The notes under the pieces were generated by a model that did no database searches, had not been told where the DNA came from, and was given only the letters and a program-made list of their open reading frames with translations. Position numbers and translations under genes: made by a program. From Kumtagia sp963829135 (GTDB taxonomy: Bacteria; Pseudomonadota; Alphaproteobacteria; Rhizobiales; Rhizobiaceae), in contig CAWHHO010000006.1 of NCBI GenBank assembly GCA_963829135.1, positions 372,001-436,000 on the forward strand: DNA of 64,000 bases. Direction: 5' to 3'. The first letter of the stretch is position 1, and every line of letters starts with the position of its first letter. Positions 37,537 through 47,663 of the stretch are shown piece by piece.

Positions 37537-39993
37537 ATGATTCGTCTCATCGGCTATTTCTTTGGGATCGGCACAATGCTGGCGCTTATTGCTGCCGGCG
37601 CGGTGGCGATCTTCGTAAGCAATCTTGCCAAGGATCTGCCCGACTACGAGGTCCTCGCGAAATACGAGCCGCCCGTGACGACGCGCGTCCATGCTGTGGA
37701 TGGCTCGCTAATGGGCGAGTTCGCGCGGGAGCGACGGCTCTATCTTCCGATCCAGGCGGTGCCTGACCGGGTGAAGGCTGCGTTCCTGTCGGCGGAGGAC
37801 AAGAACTTCTACCATCATCCCGGCATCGACGTTCAGGGCCTCGGCCGGGCCGTCATCACCAATCTGAAGAATATGGGCTCGGGCCGGCGCCCGGTCGGCG
37901 CCTCGACAATCACCCAGCAGGTGGCGAAGAACTTCCTGCTGAGCTCCAGCCAGACTTACGATCGCAAGATCCGTGAGATGCTGCTGGCATTCCGCATCGA
38001 GCAGGCCTACTCGAAGGATCGCATCCTCGAACTTTACGTCAACGAGATCTTCTTCGGCCTCGGCGCGTATGGCATCGCCGGCGCGGCGCTTACCTATTTC
38101 GACAAATCGGTCAACGAACTGACGGTTGCCGAAGCCGCCTATCTCGCCGCGTTGCCGAAAGGCCCCTCCAACTATCATCCGTTCCGCTACACTCAAAAGG
38201 CGATCGACCGCCGCAACTGGGTGATCGATCAGATGGTCGCCAACGGCTATGTTTCGCCCGACGAAGGCACGAAGGCCAAAGCCGAGCCGCTCGGTGTGAC
38301 AGCCGCGCCGCAAAGGCACCTATCTGTTCGCGGGCGAGTATTTCACCGAGGAAGTGCGCCGCGATATCATCGCCCGCTACGGCGAGAACGCGTTGTACGA
38401 AGGTGGCCTTTCGGTTCGCACGACGCTTGATCCCAAGCTGCAGCTGATCGCCCGGAAGGCCATGCAGCACGGCCTGCTGAAATACGACACGCTGCGTGGC
38501 TATCGCGGCCCCTACAAGCATATCGAGATCGGCAATGACTGGGGCGTCGCACTCGGCGAGGTGAAGCGGCTCGATGACGTTCCCGAATGGAAGCTTGCCG
38601 TCGTCACCGACGCGACCGATGCCGGCCTGATCATCGGCCTGCAGCCGAAGCGCGAGGTTTCCGGCGCGCTGTCGGCGGACCGCGAAATCGGGATTATCGA
38701 CAAGGCGGACATGAGCTTCGCCATGCGGCATGTCGTTGACGGAAAGCGTCTCAAGGCAAATTCGCCTGCCGATGTGCTCAGCGTCGGCGATGTCGTCTTC
38801 GTCGAAAAGAAGAGCGATGGCGATGGCTACTTGCTGCGCCAGGTTCCGGAAGTTTCGGGCGGCCTGGTGGCGATGGACCCGCATACCGGCCGCGTGCTGG
38901 CAATGGTCGGCGGCTTCTCCTACTCCGAATCCGAGTTCAACCGCGCCACGCAGGCCTATCGCCAGCCCGGTTCCTCGTTCAAGCCGATCGTCTACGCCGC
39001 CGCGCTCGACAATGGCTACACGCCGGCATCGGTCATCATGGACGGCCCGATCACCATCCACATCGGCAACGAGGTCTGGACGCCGAAGAACTATGACGGC
39101 AAGGCCGCCGGTCCGGCGACGCTGCGTTCCGGCATCGAGCGTTCGCGCAACTTGATGACGGTGCGGCTCGCCAACGATATGGGCATGAAGCTCGTGGTCG
39201 AATATGCCGAGCGCTTCGGCGTCTACGACAAGATGGCGCCGCATATCTCCGCGGCGCTTGGTTCCGGCGAAACAACCGTCATGCGCATGGTTTCGGCCTA
39301 TGCGATCATGGCCAATGGCGGACGGCAGATCAAACCATCGCTGATCGACCGCATTCAGGACCGCTACGGCAAGACGGTCTTCAAGCAGGACGAGCGCGGC
39401 TGCGAAGGCTGCGTCGCGGACGAGTGGAAGAACCAGCCGGAGCCGGAACTGGTCGACAATGCCGAGCAGGTGCTCGACCCGATGACCGCCTACCAGATCA
39501 CCTCGATGATGGAAGGCGTCGTTCAGCGCGGCACGGCAGTGACCATCTCGGAGCTTGGCCGTCCGATTGCCGGCAAGACCGGTACGACCAATGACGAGAA
39601 GGACGCCTGGTTCATCGGCTTTACGCCAAATCTCGTCGTCGGTCTCTACATGGGCTTCGACAAGCCGCAGATCGCTGGGCAAGGGCGCGACCGGCGGCGG
39701 CTTGTCGGCGCCGATCTTCAAGGAATTCATGGGCGACGCGCTCAAGGACACGCCGATCGTCGACTTCCAGGTTCCGGAAGGCATGAAGCTGATCCCGATC
39801 AACCGCAAGACCGGCATGGAAGCACGACGAAGGCGACGCTGGCACGATCATCGAGGCGTTCAAGCCAGGCACCGGTCCGGCCGACAGCTATTGGGTGATC
39901 GGCATGGACAGCAGCGAGTCGATGTCGGCTGAGCAGCTTTCGCCAAGGGCCAAGCAAGTCATCGAGAGCGGCGGCGGCGGCGGGTTGTACTGA
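37537..39993 (+). CDS. mrcA: Penicillin-binding protein 1A (three apparent frameshifts)
   Basis: Bifunctional peptidoglycan glycosyltransferase and transpeptidase in the inner membrane. N-terminal helix, then GT51 domain (SAEDKNFYHHPGID with catalytic Glu, GASTITQQVAKNFLL, RIEQAYSKDRILELYVNEIFFG), then an OB-like insert and transpeptidase with SSFKPIVYAAAL (SxxK), SRN-like RSRNLMTVRL and KTGTTND. Frames change at about 38311, 39671 and 39825; removing one base at each gives one product of about 817 residues in the original frame up to the stop. The enzyme is normally important, so sequence errors are likely. Confidence 0.88.
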
Positions 39994-40034
39994 CGCGTCC
40001 GCTGACACGCCTGCGCAAAGCTGGCTTATTCCAC

Positions 40035-40063
40035 TTTACACCACGTAGGCGCGTGCCTATGGT
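40035..40063 (+). promoter_or_regulatory. Sigma-70-type promoter before prfB
   Basis: TTTACA (40035-40040) and TATGGT (40058-40063) are 17 bases apart, about 47 bases before the prfB ATG. This is a good housekeeping-type match in the gap after mrcA. Confidence 0.5.
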
Positions 40064-40109
40064 CCGCGCCACCTCAAATCCCGCCCATTTGGAAGGCTGA
40101 AGAGCTGCT

Positions 40110-41244
40110 ATGCGCGCAGAGACCGAAAAGCTTGTCGATGAAATCAAGCAGGCGATAACCCTGCTGAGGAGGCATCTTTGACTGGGATCAGGCAGTCAAA
40201 CGTCTCGACTATCTGAACAATCGCGCCGAGGACCCGAGCCTCTGGAACGATCCGCAGGAAGCCCAGAAGCTGATGCGCGAGCGCCAGGACCTGGATGACG
40301 GCATCGGCGCTGTGCAGAGGCTGCAGCAGTCGCTGGACGACAATATCGAGCTGATCGAACTGGGCGAGGAAGAAGGCGACGAGGGCATCGTCGAGGAGGC
40401 CGAGGCTTCCATCCGCATCATGTCGCGGCGAGGTGCAGCGAGCGGCAGATCGAGACGCTGCTTTCGGGCGAGGCGGACGCCAACGACACCTATCTGGAAG
40501 TCCATGCCGGCGCCGGCGGCACCGAGAGCCAGGACTGGGCGAACATGCTGTTGCGCATGTATACGCGCTGGGCCGAACGCCGTCGCTTCAAGGTCGAGGT
40601 GCTGGAAGTCCATGACGGCGAAGAAGCCGGCATCAAGTCGGCGACCATCCTGATCAAGGGCCACAACGCCTATGGCTGGCTGAAGACCGAATCCGGCGTG
40701 CACCGGCTGGTGCGCATCTCGCCCTATGACAGCAACGCGCGCCGCCACACGTCGTTCTCGAGCATCTGGGTCTATCCGGTGGTCGACGATACGATCGAGA
40801 TCGACGTCAACGAGTCCGATGTGCGCATCGACACCTACCGTTCGTCCGGCTCGGGCGGCCAGCACGTCAACACGACCGACTTCGGCTGTGCGCATCACGC
40901 ATATCGCCACCGGCATCGCGGTTGCCTGCCAGGCCGAGCGCTCGCAGCACAAGAACAAGGCCAAGGCCTGGGAGATGCTGCGCTCGCGCCTCTACGAGGA
41001 AGAACTGAAGAAGCGCGAGGCGGTGGCCAACGCCACCGAAGCCTCGAAGACCGATATCGGCTGGGGCCACCAGATCCGCTCCTACGTGCTGCAGCCCTAC
41101 CAGCTGGTGAAGGATCTGCGCACCGGCGTCGAAAGCACCAGCCCTTCGGACGTGCTCGACGGCGACCTCGACGACTTCATGGAGGCGTCGCTGTCGCACC
41201 GCATCGAGGGTGGGGCAGGGCAGGCGGTCGCGGATATCGCATAG
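40110..41244 (+). CDS. prfB: Peptide chain release factor 2 (programmed +1 shift; three further apparent frameshifts)
   Basis: Terminates translation at UGA and UAA. The first 23 codons end at an in-frame TGA (40179-40181) inside the classical frameshift signal, and the rest continues in the +1 frame: FDWDQAVKRLDYLNNRAEDPSLW. Later marks are HAGAGGTESQDWANML, the codon-recognition region HRLVRISPYDSNARRHTSF (SPY where E. coli has SPF), and GGQ in SGGQHVNTTD. Extra bases near 40428, 40439 and 40881 split the remainder and are probably sequence errors. About 375 residues when joined, normal for RF2. Confidence 0.88.
40167..40182 (+). promoter_or_regulatory. Programmed +1 frameshift signal of prfB
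   Basis: AGGAGG (40167-40172), three bases, then CTT TGA C (40176-40182): an internal Shine-Dalgarno site placed exactly as in E. coli prfB, a slippery CTT in the P site and the poor UGA-C stop context. Low RF2 slows termination and favours the shift, giving autoregulation. Confidence 0.88.
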
Positions 41245-41633
41245 GCTTTGACGATGCGTCGGAAGGAAGCTTGAAGGTCTTCTTGTGAGTCCTTCAAGCT
41301 TTTCTGACGCCCGTCAGCGAAATCGAGCATCGCTGCCGCCCGGAGGTCCGCGTTATCATTGCCGGGCCCGGAACGCGCTTCTTAGAATGTAACCAATGAT
41401 TAACCTTGGCGTACCAGTCTTTCTTTCGGCAGCCCACATGGAAGTTACCTGCGGCATTGTGCAACGCAGCATTCCTGTTGCGCCGGCCAAGGAATCGGTC
41501 CAGCTTGTAGAGGCTGGAGGACGAAAAGCATTGATGGCCGGTCGCGGCCAACGCTGACAGGTCGGCCGTAGGGAAGACACGTTCGGGAACGGGCAAGCCT
41601 AGTGCTTGAGACCTCGTTTGACAGGAATGTGCC
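41245..41633. other. Intergenic gap after prfB
   Basis: No supported gene. A minus-strand frame (41294-41794) antisense to the next gene lacks protein character. A pair CTTGAAGG...CCTTCAAG at 41271-41298 could form a terminator hairpin for prfB. Confidence 0.4.
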
Positions 41634-42026
41634 ATGCCCGTCCCAGCCTTCACTCCCCACGCGCCGGTTCGCCTGCTGTCCGGTCGCGGACCTCTTTCAA
41701 TCTTCGCCGCTGTCCTTGTTTCCTGCATCGTCGTGGTTGGCGCCGTGGCGCCCTCGGTCGCGCATGACGCCAAACCGACAGCGGCGAAGCCCAACGGCTG
41801 GAAATATCCGTTCTCCTGCTGCTCCGGCTACGATTGCCGGGAGGTTCCGCAGGCAGCGATCAGTGAGCGACCGAACGGCTATGTTATCGAGGGCACTGGC
41901 GAAGTGGTCGCGTATCAGGACCGGCGGCTGAAGGATTCGCCGGACGGCGAGTTCCATTGGTGTTCCGTCGCCGGAAAGAATGACGGCAGAACGATCTGTC
42001 TTTTCGTACCGCCTCGCTCCTACTGA
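41634..42026 (+). CDS. Conserved secreted cysteine-containing hypothetical protein
   Basis: A 130-residue protein with an N-terminal hydrophobic signal (SIFAAVLVSCIVVVGAVAPSVAHD) and a mature part with YPFSCCSGYDCREVP, a central YVIEGTGEVV, and FHWCSVAGKNDGRTICLFVPP. Five cysteines in the mature part could form disulfides and suggest an exported globular domain. I recall the SCCSGYDCREV pattern from rhizobial hypothetical proteins. Function unknown. Confidence 0.72.
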   Translation: MPVPAFTPHAPVRLLSGRGPLSIFAAVLVSCIVVVGAVAPSVAHDAKPTAAKPNGWKYPFSCCSGYDCREVPQAAISERPNGYVIEGTGEVVAYQDRRLKDSPDGEFHWCSVAGKNDGRTICLFVPPRSY

Positions 42027-42460
42027 TCCACAAAATTGCCGCCATCGGCACCACCTGCTGACAGAAAGTTGTCAGGAGGTGTCTGCTATTGTTCCTCTGT
42101 TGAACGAGGGAGACAAAGACGATGTTCGAGGACAGCTGCGTATTCGCCGAGATTGCGTCCGAGACGACCGAGGCTCCAAGCATATCAACCCGCTGCACGT
42201 GCCGGGCCTGCTCAAAAAGGCGTATGCTGTGGGCGTATTTCACCCCGGGCGATGAGGAATTCCAGTCAATGGCTCATCGTGGCGTTTATCGCTGGACGCC
42301 AAATGCCAGCTGCGAGTGCCACGACGCGTAACGGCGCTCTTAAGGCCATATGCGAACCAAACTTAGCTTGATTGCACGGGTTTTTGCCGTATTCGTGATA
42401 GAAAGGCGTATAGGGATTCGCACAGCAAGCAAGTCTGTCGCGGCGGAGAGGGAAGTAGTC
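42027..42460. other. Intergenic region with one doubtful small frame
   Basis: 434 bases between two genes. Apart from the doubtful Cys-rich frame at 42122-42331 (separate entry) I see nothing recognisable. Confidence 0.4.
42122..42331 (+). CDS. Doubtful 69-residue cysteine-rich small protein
   Basis: The frame begins with ATG about 9 bases after GGGAG, a good ribosome-binding site. The product has cysteines spaced CxCxxC (about 25-30) and CxC (about 64-66) that could hold a metal. There is no family I recognise, and no signal peptide. It could be chance in a 434-base gap. Confidence 0.22.
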   Translation: MFEDSCVFAEIASETTEAPSISTRCTCRACSKRRMLWAYFTPGDEEFQSMAHRGVYRWTPNASCECHDA

Positions 42461-43118
42461 ATGAAGAAGATCGTTGCTCTTGTCGCCGGTGCGGCGATGC
42501 TCAGCGCATGCTCGACAGATCCGTATACTGGTCAGCAGAAAGTTTCGAACACCGCGGGCGGCGCGGTTCTCGGCGCTGGCCTGGGAGCACTCGCGGGCAT
42601 GGCCGTCGGCGGCAGCAAGAACGCGCAGCGTAACGCCGTGCTTATTGGAGCAGGCCTGGGCGCGCTCGCCGGCGGCACGATCGGCGCGGTGATGGACAGG
42701 AACGAGACCGGATCTGCGCGCCCAGTTGCAGGGAACTGGTGTCAGCGTCACACGCACCGGAGACCAGATCATCCTTAACATGCCATCGGATATCACCTTC
42801 GGGGTTGACCAGGATGCGGTTAAGGCAAGCTTCTATCCGGTGCTGAACTCAGTCGCGCTGGTGCTGCAGCGCTACAAGTCGACGATCGTCGACGTGTACG
42901 GCCACACCGATTCCACGGGCGGAGACCAACACAATTTCGATCTGTCTCAGCGCCGCGCGCTTTCGGTCGCGAACTACCTTAGCTCGCAAGGTGTCGATCA
43001 GCGCCGCTTTGCCGTCACCGGCTTCGGCAAGACCAGGCCGATCGCGTCGAACGCAACTGAAGCGGGCAGGGCGCAGAATCGCCGTGTCGAGATCCAGATC
43101 TCGCCGCTAACGGAATAA
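42461..43118 (+). CDS. OmpA-family lipoprotein with glycine zipper (one apparent frameshift)
   Basis: Lipobox LSAC at residues 14-17 (MKKIVALVAGAAMLSAC) puts it on the outer membrane. A glycine-zipper segment (AGGAVLGAGLGALAG and GAGLGALAGGTIGAVMD) is followed by an OmpA domain that binds peptidoglycan: DVYGHTDSTGGDQHNFDLS, RRALSVANYL and GRAQNRRVEI. The frame changes near 42710, and removing one G gives ETDLRAQLQGTGVSV, the usual sequence at this point. About 218 residues in all; family YiaD-like. The start ATG follows GAGAGGGAAG. Confidence 0.86.
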
Positions 43119-43269
43119 TAGGGAGCGCAAACGTCATCCCTGCGCCTAGGCGAAGGGCGACCGCTGATCGCGGCGCCGTCACGGCGAAACGGAATGCAGC
43201 GGCGCTTCAAGCTGGTTGACGGAAAGACGGCGGGATCTCCTCGGAACGACCGGGCCGCCCTGCAGATAC

Positions 43270-44844
43270 TCACACCTTGCCGACGACCATCATGAACGCC
43301 GGCATGTCATTGCCAAAACCGAGGACGTTATCATCTTCGTCCTTCTTTTGCGGGCGGCGTTCCTCACGACGCGTATCCCTGCGGTCCGATGGCTGCGCTT
43401 TGCGTGTGCTATTGTCGTTGCGGATCTGGTCACGGCGCTGGCCGCGATCGTCATTTGCCGCCACGACCGGGAGCGGAGGCTCTCCAACGGGCTCAATGGG
43501 AGCCGGCGATGCCCCGGAACGGCGCGCCCCCCGGGCCTCACGCGGCTTTCGGTCCCGATCACGTCCACCGCGAGCACGTTCACGTTCGCGGCGCGGTGCG
43601 TCCTCGCCATCATCCTTGTGAATCACGGTCGACAGGTCGCCGTCATGCCATTCGATCTTCGTCCCGATCAGCTTTTCGATGGCATCGAGATATTTCATAT
43701 CGCCCTTGGTAGCGATGGTGAAGGATTTGCCGGAGCGGCCGGCCCTGCCTGTGCGACCGATTCGGTGGACATAGTCTTCGGCGTGGATCGGCACATCGTA
43801 ATTGAAGACGTGGCTGACATCCGGAATGTCGAGTCCCCGCGCCGCTACATCGGAAGCAACGAGCAACTTTAGCTTGCCGTCGCGGAAGTTGGCGAGCATC
43901 TGCATGCGGGCGCGCTGGTCCATGTCGCCATGCAATGCGCCGGCGTCGAAATCATATTTGACCAGTGAGCGGAACAACTCCGACACTTCGACCTTGCGAT
44001 TGCAGAAAATGATCGCGTTCTTGAGGCTGTCGGCTTCAGCGTTGATGAGATCGCGCAGAACTTCACGTTTGTCCCAGGGCTTGCCGCCGGACTTGATCAG
44101 GCGCTGTATGATATTGGTCGCAGCGCTCGCCGCCTTCGACACTTCGACGCGAACCGGCGCGTGCAGGAACTTTTCCGTCAGCTTCGTGATCTCAGGCGGC
44201 ATGGTGGCCGAAAAGAACAGCGTCTGCCGGGTGAAGGGGATCATCTCGCAGATACGCTCGATATCTGGGATAAAGCCCATGTCGAGCATGCGGTCGGCTT
44301 CGTCAATGACGAGAATCTCGACGCCGGTGAGCAACAGTTTGCCGCGCTCGCGGTGGTCGAGGAGGCGGCCCGGCGTGGCTATCAGGACGTCGGCACCCCG
44401 CTCCAGCTTCTTGTCCTGCTCGTCGAAGGAGACGCCGCCGATCAGCAGCGCAATGTTAAGCTTGTGATTCTTGCCGTAGCGGATGAAATTTTCCTCGACC
44501 TGTGCAGCGAGTTCGCGCGTCGGCTCAAGGATCAGTGTACGCGGCATGCGCGCGCGTGCGCGGCCCTTCTCTAGGCGCGTGATCATCGGCAGCACGAAGG
44601 CTGCGGTTTTGCCGGTCCCGGTCTGGGCGATGCCGAGAACGTCCTTGCCCTGGAGCGCGTGCGGAATGGCGCCCGCCTGTATGGGCGTGGGAATTGTGTA
44701 GCCGGCATCGCTAACCGCGGATAGAACCTTGGGAGAGAGGCCGAGATCGGAGAAGGTCAACGCTTCTTGAGCGGAAATGTCGTCTGTGGACAAGTGTTTG
44801 GCTGCTTCAGCTTTTTTGAGGGAGCGGCCATTGTGCCGCTGCAA
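43270..44844 (-). CDS. DEAD-box RNA helicase (RhlE-like)
   Basis: An ATP-dependent RNA helicase of about 524 residues. Q-motif GYTIPTPIQAGAIP, motif I AQTGTGKT, Ia PTRELAAQV, II DEAD in VIDEADRMLDMGF, III SAT, and VI HRIGRTGRAGR are all present. The C-terminal 130 residues are disordered and arginine-rich (RRERERARGGRDRDRK), typical of RNA-binding tails of RhlE helicases. The start is a TTG in the long frame; a later start nearer LTFSDLGL is possible. Role probably in ribosome assembly or RNA decay. Confidence 0.88.
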   Translation of the reverse strand: MQRHNGRSLKKAEAAKHLSTDDISAQEALTFSDLGLSPKVLSAVSDAGYTIPTPIQAGAIPHALQGKDVLGIAQTGTGKTAAFVLPMITRLEKGRARARMPRTLILEPTRELAAQVEENFIRYGKNHKLNIALLIGGVSFDEQDKKLERGADVLIATPGRLLDHRERGKLLLTGVEILVIDEADRMLDMGFIPDIERICEMIPFTRQTLFFSATMPPEITKLTEKFLHAPVRVEVSKAASAATNIIQRLIKSGGKPWDKREVLRDLINAEADSLKNAIIFCNRKVEVSELFRSLVKYDFDAGALHGDMDQRARMQMLANFRDGKLKLLVASDVAARGLDIPDVSHVFNYDVPIHAEDYVHRIGRTGRAGRSGKSFTIATKGDMKYLDAIEKLIGTKIEWHDGDLSTVIHKDDGEDAPRRERERARGGRDRDRKPREARGARRSGASPAPIEPVGEPPLPVVAANDDRGQRRDQIRNDNSTRKAQPSDRRDTRREERRPQKKDEDDNVLGFGNDMPAFMMVVGKV

Positions 44845-44974
44845 AATGATCGCGCTATTGCCGATCTTCCGTGGCGTTACGGGGTGAATCCCACTTTGTC
44901 AACATTATCAGGCGGCTTTTACCCGCATCCACGCCTTCAACATATGGTGTTGGGGTTTTTGCGTTGCAACATGC

Positions 44975-45754
44975 TCAATATCGAAACTGTTCCGCCAGAA
45001 TCCGTTCGTCCCACGAATGGCCCGCATCGAACAGCAGCGTGGCCGTCAGTACGGCGGATTCCGCGACCGTGACCGTCACCACTGACTTGATTTCAGTGTG
45101 ATCGGCGACAGCGTTTACAGGGCGCTTGGGTTCCTCAAGAATATCGAAGCGTACCGTCGAGCGGTTGGATAGCAGCGCGCCCCGCCACCGCCTGGGCCGG
45201 AACGGGCTGACTGCCGTAAGAGCCAGCAGCGGCGCATCGAGGGGTACGATTGGCCCTTGCGCCGACAGATTGTAGGCGGTGGAGCCTGCGGGCGTAGCGA
45301 CCATGACGCCGTCGCAGATCAACTCGTCGAGCCGCATCTTGCCGTCCACGCTGATCCTGATCTTCGCCGCCTGGTAGGACTGGCGGAACAGCGACACCTC
45401 GTTGATGGCAAGCGCAGTTGACGTCGTGCCATCCGCCGAAACGGTCTCCATCTCGAGGGGGCGGATTGTTTCGGCATCGGCCCCGGCAATGCGTTCGGGC
45501 AAACCCTGCAGCCTGTATTCGTTCATCAGGAAGCCGATGGTGCCGCGGTTCATGCCATAGACCTGCTGGCCGCTTCCCATGGTTTCGCGCAAAACCTGCA
45601 GCAGGAAGCCATCGCCGCCGAGTGCAACGATGACATCCGCGTCGTCGCGGGCGGTTCGGCCATAGACGCTGGTCAGTTCCGCCGCCGCCTGCTCGGCATC
45701 AGGCGCACCGGATGCGACAAAAGCCAACGTCGTTCGGAGTCTTTTCTGGTGCAC
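44975..45754 (-). CDS. nadK: NAD kinase
   Basis: Phosphorylates NAD to NADP. 259 residues. Motifs: VIVALGGDGFLLQVL (GGDG, phosphate binding), GMNRGTIGFLMNEY, NEVSLFRQ, and CDGVMVATPAGSTAYNLSAQGP. Soluble tetramer in the cytoplasm. The size suits the shorter bacterial form. The gene is 130 bases upstream of the helicase on the same strand. Confidence 0.93.
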   Translation of the reverse strand: MHQKRLRTTLAFVASGAPDAEQAAAELTSVYGRTARDDADVIVALGGDGFLLQVLRETMGSGQQVYGMNRGTIGFLMNEYRLQGLPERIAGADAETIRPLEMETVSADGTTSTALAINEVSLFRQSYQAAKIRISVDGKMRLDELICDGVMVATPAGSTAYNLSAQGPIVPLDAPLLALTAVSPFRPRRWRGALLSNRSTVRFDILEEPKRPVNAVADHTEIKSVVTVTVAESAVLTATLLFDAGHSWDERILAEQFRY

Positions 45755-45833
45755 CGGTCACATCCCGCGGATTTGCCCGCCCATGGCGGCGTAGCATGGC
45801 CCGGCGCTCACGGAAAGGACCGCCGCTCATGGA

Positions 45834-47315
45834 TCAAGCGGCAGGCCGCAATGCGTCCAGGTATGCGGCTATCTCACCCGCATTTGCGGTGGTTGCAGTC
45901 GCAGCAACATAGCCATCCGGCCTGACCAACCAGATTCCCCCGGCTTGCAAGGGCGGACGAAGCGAACGCTCCAAAAGGACCGGAAAATCCTGCAGCAGGC
46001 GATCCGTGGCATCACCCGGCGACGCGAACAATGCAAAGCGAGGTCCTTGCGCGGTGTCAAACGCGGGCTGTCCAGCGACCGGCGGCATGCGTTCGCCAGG
46101 AGCAGGGCCCGTGAGGCCCCTGGCGGCTGGCCCGTTAAGCGGACTTCTGGCATACCCAATGGTGAGTTCCGCGAGATTTGCGGCCATGGCCTCGCGAATG
46201 GGCTGCAGCCCGAACAGAAGATGTCCGATTGTATTGCGGACCGCCTGCAGTGCGGGGTTCCGGACCGTGGCGATCGTGGTCAGGCGACCTGCGTCGGCTA
46301 AGACCTTCGTGCCGACAGCGCTTCGCTCGGGGCTGTAGCTGTCGAGCATTGTCTGCGAACATGTCCCACGACAAACCAGGGCAAGCTTCCAGCCTAGATT
46401 GAACGCGTCCTGCATGCCGGTGTTCATCCCCTGACCCCCGGCTGGACTGTGAACGTGAGCCGCATCGCCGGCCAAAAAGACCCGCCCCGCGCGGTAGTCG
46501 CTGACCTTGCGTTCGTTGATGCGGAAAGCCGATAGCCAGATCGGATCTTTCGCGACCACTCCGCTTGGGCCGCGACGATCGATGATTGCCTGAATGTCCT
46601 GCAGGGTTGGTTCGTTCGGATGCGAATCATCTGAGGCTCCGACGTCAGCTATAACGCGATAACGGCCGCCGGAGATCGGAAAGAAAATCAGAATCCCCTC
46701 AAGATGCCAGAAGATACTGATCTCGGATAAATCGCCGGGCAATCCCGCGATATGCAGGTCTGCCAAGACGAAGTCATTTTGAACAGTGTGGCCTTCAAAC
46801 TGCATACTCAACCCGTGGCGGACCGTGCTGTGTGCACCGTCACAGCCGACAAGCCAGTCGATTTCGACGAGCTCTTCACGACCGTCGGCATGGCGTAGCG
46901 TGGCGCTGACGCCCGTCCCATTGTCGTTGAACGTCAGCAGTTCGACCTGACGTTCCACCTGGACCCCAAAGCCCATGAGGCGATCCGCCAAAAGCCTCTC
47001 GGTTTCCGACTGCGGCAGCGAAAGCGCAAACGGATACTTGCTCTCGACCTTTGTCATATCGACATGCCCGATCTGCTTGTCGCCGGCATGGATATTCGCG
47101 CCTGCTATTATGAGCCCTGCTTCGACGAAGCCGTCGACTGGGCCGGACCGATCCAGTAATTCCAGCGTTCGCGGCCAGATGATGATGGCCTTGGATTTGT
47201 CCGTAGGGTGCGATGCCATATCGACGATGCGGACTGTGACATTGTGGCGGGCGAGCTCTATGGCTGCCGTCAAGCCAACGGGGCCAGCGCCGACAATCAA
47301 AACCTGCGTACCCAT
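45834..47315 (-). CDS. FAD-dependent aromatic-ring monooxygenase (PheA/MhpA-like)
   Basis: A 493-residue class A flavoprotein monooxygenase. FAD sites: GAGPVGLTAAIELARH at the start, GCDGAHSTVRHGL in the middle and GDAAHVHSPAGGQGMNTGMQD near 300. A C-terminal thioredoxin-like domain of about 130 residues ends the protein, as in phenol-hydroxylase-type enzymes. Probably hydroxylates an aromatic compound with NAD(P)H; substrate unknown. The ATG at 47315 matches the family start. It stands alone without ring-cleavage genes. Confidence 0.87.
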   Translation of the reverse strand: MGTQVLIVGAGPVGLTAAIELARHNVTVRIVDMASHPTDKSKAIIIWPRTLELLDRSGPVDGFVEAGLIIAGANIHAGDKQIGHVDMTKVESKYPFALSLPQSETERLLADRLMGFGVQVERQVELLTFNDNGTGVSATLRHADGREELVEIDWLVGCDGAHSTVRHGLSMQFEGHTVQNDFVLADLHIAGLPGDLSEISIFWHLEGILIFFPISGGRYRVIADVGASDDSHPNEPTLQDIQAIIDRRGPSGVVAKDPIWLSAFRINERKVSDYRAGRVFLAGDAAHVHSPAGGQGMNTGMQDAFNLGWKLALVCRGTCSQTMLDSYSPERSAVGTKVLADAGRLTTIATVRNPALQAVRNTIGHLLFGLQPIREAMAANLAELTIGYARSPLNGPAARGLTGPAPGERMPPVAGQPAFDTAQGPRFALFASPGDATDRLLQDFPVLLERSLRPPLQAGGIWLVRPDGYVAATATTANAGEIAAYLDALRPAA

Positions 47316-47465
47316 GACTCTTCCTCCCGTCGTCAGCTGGATCAACCGCGCCGGCGGATCGCTAGGAGACGCAGGTTCACCTATCAGAGGCGCAGCCCGG
47401 GCTTATTGCCTCGTTCGACCGTAGCCAGGCACAAATCTTAGACACCAATGTAAGTGAATTCGTCA

Positions 47466-47540
47466 TGGTGGGCGATGCAGGGATTGAACCTGCGACCCCA
47501 CCCGTGTGAAGGGTGTGCTCTCCCGCTGAGCTAATCGCCC
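47466..47540 (-). tRNA. tRNA-Val (anticodon CAC)
   Basis: The minus strand folds into a cloverleaf: acceptor GGGCGAT paired with ATCGCCC, D-arm GCTC/GAGC, anticodon stem CACCC/GGGTG with loop TTCACAC (anticodon CAC), and T-arm GCAGG/CCTGC with loop TTCAATC. An A discriminator and an encoded CCA follow. It reads GUG valine codons. Confidence 0.95.
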
Positions 47541-47663
47541 GCCAGCGGCCCGAAGGCCGAAGCGCGCGCGGATATAAGGTGCGGCGGCAGGGCAAGTCAA
47601 CCCGCTGCCAGCAAGGATCGTGGAGCCGTGCCCGATGGGCCGTGACGGTCTTCACTGCGCCGG

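Noticed and set aside
37537..39993. mrcA as a true pseudogene or as split genes
   Set aside because: All catalytic motifs are intact and three single-base removals restore one frame to the natural stop; real decay would also show substitutions at key residues.
47466..47540. tRNA-Val as an integration site for an island
   Set aside because: No integrase, no repeat of the tRNA 3' end, and ordinary housekeeping genes on both sides.
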